From positions 1-6,565 of the forward strand of contig DAHWGX010000066.1 in assembly GCA_027335985.1 (NCBI GenBank): a DNA stretch of 6,565 nt, written 5' to 3'. This stretch comes from Nitrospirota bacterium. GTDB taxonomy: Bacteria > Nitrospirota_A > Leptospirillia > Leptospirillales > Leptospirillaceae. A program made the translations under genes and the position numbers. Shown here in pieces: positions 5,692 to 6,565 of the stretch (positions within the stretch are counted from its first letter, which is position 1; each line of letters starts with the position of its first letter). Below the pieces are notes generated by a model that ran no database searches, was not told where the DNA came from, and saw only the letters and a list, made by a program, of their open reading frames with translations.

Positions 5692-5762
5692 ATTTAATAT
5701 CAAAGAAAACAGGCCAAAGGACAATCGGGAACCCCGAGGTTACATGCCGGCAAAACGACAAT

Positions 5763-5767
5763 GGAGG
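5763..5767 (+). promoter_or_regulatory. Ribosome binding site deciding the 77-aa gene start
   Basis: GGAGG lies five bases before the ATG at 5773. The in-frame ATG at 5761 cannot be the start, because the ribosome site would lie inside the coding sequence and no other site precedes it. Confidence 0.75.
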
Positions 5768-5772
5768 TTTTC

Positions 5773-6006
5773 ATGAATCTCGATCCCGGGACGAAGAAGG
5801 CGTTCGAAGCGATCCTGAACCAAAAGGCGGAATTGAAGGAAGCCCAGGAGACCCTCAAGGAATCCGTGAAGAAGCTGGCCGACGAACTGGGGATCAAGCC
5901 GGCGGCCGTCAACCGGATCCTGGGACTCGTAGAAAAGGAGCGGTCGAAGGGGGGCATCCTCGACGACGAACGCACCGTCGTCGAGACGGCCGGGGAGATC
6001 GCCTGA
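5773..6006 (+). CDS. Small coiled-coil / HTH-like protein, possible DNA-binding regulator
   Basis: The protein is 77 aa. Residues 8-36 form a charged helix likely to be a coiled coil (KKAFEAILNQKAELKEAQ, then ETLKESVKK). This leads into LADELGIKPAAVNRILGLVEKE (35-56), which reads like a helix-turn-helix or helical hairpin (LAxxLGI turn, then a second helix). An acidic tail follows. The layout, a leading helix then xELGhxxxxhNRhLxLhxK and an acidic end, recalls from memory the small phage T4 DsbA double-stranded-DNA-binding family, but this is only a pattern impression. The first gene of the rightward operon, it lies beside the dyad and overlaps the next gene by one base (TGATG). A role in binding DNA or regulating the region is plausible but unproven. 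Confidence 0.72.
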   Translation: MNLDPGTKKAFEAILNQKAELKEAQETLKESVKKLADELGIKPAAVNRILGLVEKERSKGGILDDERTVVETAGEIA

Positions 6007-6191
6007 TGGATCCCCTCCAGGCGACTATCGTGCGCCAACTCGAAACGATCCTTGGGCGCCCTCTGCGCGTGTCGGCAGAGAACCTCGACCTCTTGCCGAA
6101 GGAGGATCCAGAGGCTTTCAGGGTTCTCGGAGATATCGCAAAGATGACATGCCGGATTTGGCCCTCCACGACAGAGGAAGGCCAACAATGA
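6006..6191 (+). CDS. Unknown 61-aa protein between the HTH-like gene and radC
   Basis: The ATG (6006-6008) overlaps the preceding TGA in a TGATG junction, with GGGGAG at 5992-5997 upstream. Its TGA overlaps the radC start in an ATGA junction. The protein reads as a soluble helical polypeptide (QATIVRQLETILG, then EDPEAFRVLGDIAKMTCRIW) with one Cys and a polar end. No signal peptide, membrane segment or known motif is visible. Its reality rests mainly on the overlaps on both sides and a continuous frame. The function is unknown. Confidence 0.62.
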   Translation: MDPLQATIVRQLETILGRPLRVSAENLDLLPKEDPEAFRVLGDIAKMTCRIWPSTTEEGQQ

Positions 6192-6565
6192 GTCGGCTGC
6201 AGCTGATACCCGGACTCGCCTTTCTCGAATCGGAACCTCTGCGGGCCGCCGCCCTCCGAGAGGAACCAGACTGGGTTCTGATCGAGCGGATCACCGGGAA
6301 AAAGTGCCCGGAGACCGTCAATCTCCGGAGCCTTTCGCGCATGACCGAGACCGAACTCGTCCGGACCCTTGGGCTCACGGAGTCCCAGGGGAAAAAACTC
6401 TCGGCGGCGCTCACCCTCGCGGACCGTCTCGCCCACGAGGGGATCGAGCGGGGGCAGGAGATCCGGACCGGCAAGGACGTCTTTCAAATCTTCGCGGGGC
6501 AAATGAGAGACGCGAAGAAGGAGAGCTTCTGCGCCGTAACGCTCGACCAAAAACACAAAGTCATC
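6188..6565 (+). CDS. radC: RadC family protein (JAB/MPN domain), 5' part only
   Basis: The first 126 codons are present and the window ends inside the gene. After a helical N-terminus (LIPGLAFLESEPLRAAALRE, then DWVLIERITG), the section TETELVRTLGLTESQGKKLSAALTLADRLA resembles the helix-hairpin-helix part of RadC. Then IRTGKDVFQIFAGQMRDAKKESFCAVTLDQKHKVI enters the JAB domain with the typical sequence ...dV...l...lrd...E.f.vl.Ld.kn.vi. The metal-binding HxH...D motif would lie beyond the edge. RadC-like proteins are very common on conjugative and integrative elements and near prophages; despite the name, a role in DNA repair is doubtful. It overlaps the 61-aa gene by four bases (ATGA), with AAGG six bases upstream. 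The spacing of the N-terminal segment differs a little from chromosomal radC, which suits a mobile-element copy. Confidence 0.88.
   Translation, partial: MSRLQLIPGLAFLESEPLRAAALREEPDWVLIERITGKKCPETVNLRSLSRMTETELVRTLGLTESQGKKLSAALTLADRLAHEGIERGQEIRTGKDVFQIFAGQMRDAKKESFCAVTLDQKHKVI

Larger units (their letters stand above)
5627..5772. promoter_or_regulatory. Divergent control region between the two operons
   Basis: This 146-base intergenic stretch separates the leftward envelope operon from the rightward radC operon, so it should carry promoters for both. The part 5655-5705 is very AT-rich in a GC-rich neighbourhood. Minus-strand -10-like sequences are TATATAA at 5659-5665 and TGGTATCAT (extended -10 form) at 5681-5689. 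On the plus strand TTTAAT at 5693-5698 is a weak candidate. None has a convincing -35 partner at 16-18 bases, so a regulator-dependent or alternative sigma promoter is possible. A short hairpin, TCGGG-aac-CCCGA, lies at 5725-5737 in the presumed leader of the plus operon. Confidence 0.6.

Noticed and set aside
5909..6556. Minus-strand frame of 215 codons opposite radC
   Set aside because: The plus strand encodes clear RadC sequence with chained overlaps. The antisense translation is Arg/Pro/Leu-rich without motifs.

Overview
The window looks like a piece of a mobile or accessory region from a GC-rich Gram-negative bacterium. It holds three exported proteins, one of them a probable outer-membrane beta-barrel, a topoisomerase-like fragment, a radC gene and two toxin-antitoxin-type modules. 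Strong AGGAGG-type ribosome sites and frequent GTG/TTG starts fit many proteobacteria or Nitrospirota. Leptospirillum-like acidophiles come to mind, but the sequence alone cannot prove a genus.

Layout. From a short AT-rich divergent control region (about 5627-5772) two operons leave in opposite directions. Rightwards (+) run a 77-aa coiled-coil/helix-turn-helix-like protein, a 61-aa unknown and radC (cut by the window end), joined by TGATG and ATGA overlaps. Leftwards (-) run a 146-aa protein with a topoisomerase start fused to a zinc-finger-like tail, a 285-aa exported Cys-containing protein, a 376-aa exported protein, an 86-aa Cys-rich protein and a 213-aa outer-membrane-type protein. These five are packed end to end: three junctions are 4-nt GTGA overlaps and the fourth is an 8-nt gap in which the stop codon lies inside the next ribosome site. 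They are almost certainly one transcript and probably one envelope-associated function, possibly conjugation or type IV secretion; that last step is inference.

Beyond the operon (2217 down to 29, also -) lies a defence/addiction block: a fused MNT nucleotidyltransferase-HEPN protein, an overlapping 164-aa unknown protein, then a small probable antitoxin overlapping by 1 nt a zeta-toxin-family P-loop kinase. The distal part of this block appears less GC-rich by eye than the envelope operon, which suggests separate acquisition.

The most unusual items are the topoisomerase chimera heading the envelope operon, the unassigned envelope operon itself, the MNT-HEPN fusion with its unknown partner, and the small DNA-binding-like protein transcribed away from a 22-bp dyad. 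No tRNA, rRNA, CRISPR array, insertion sequence or convincing factor-independent terminator was seen. Almost all sequence is coding; there is no gene-free stretch longer than about 150 bases.
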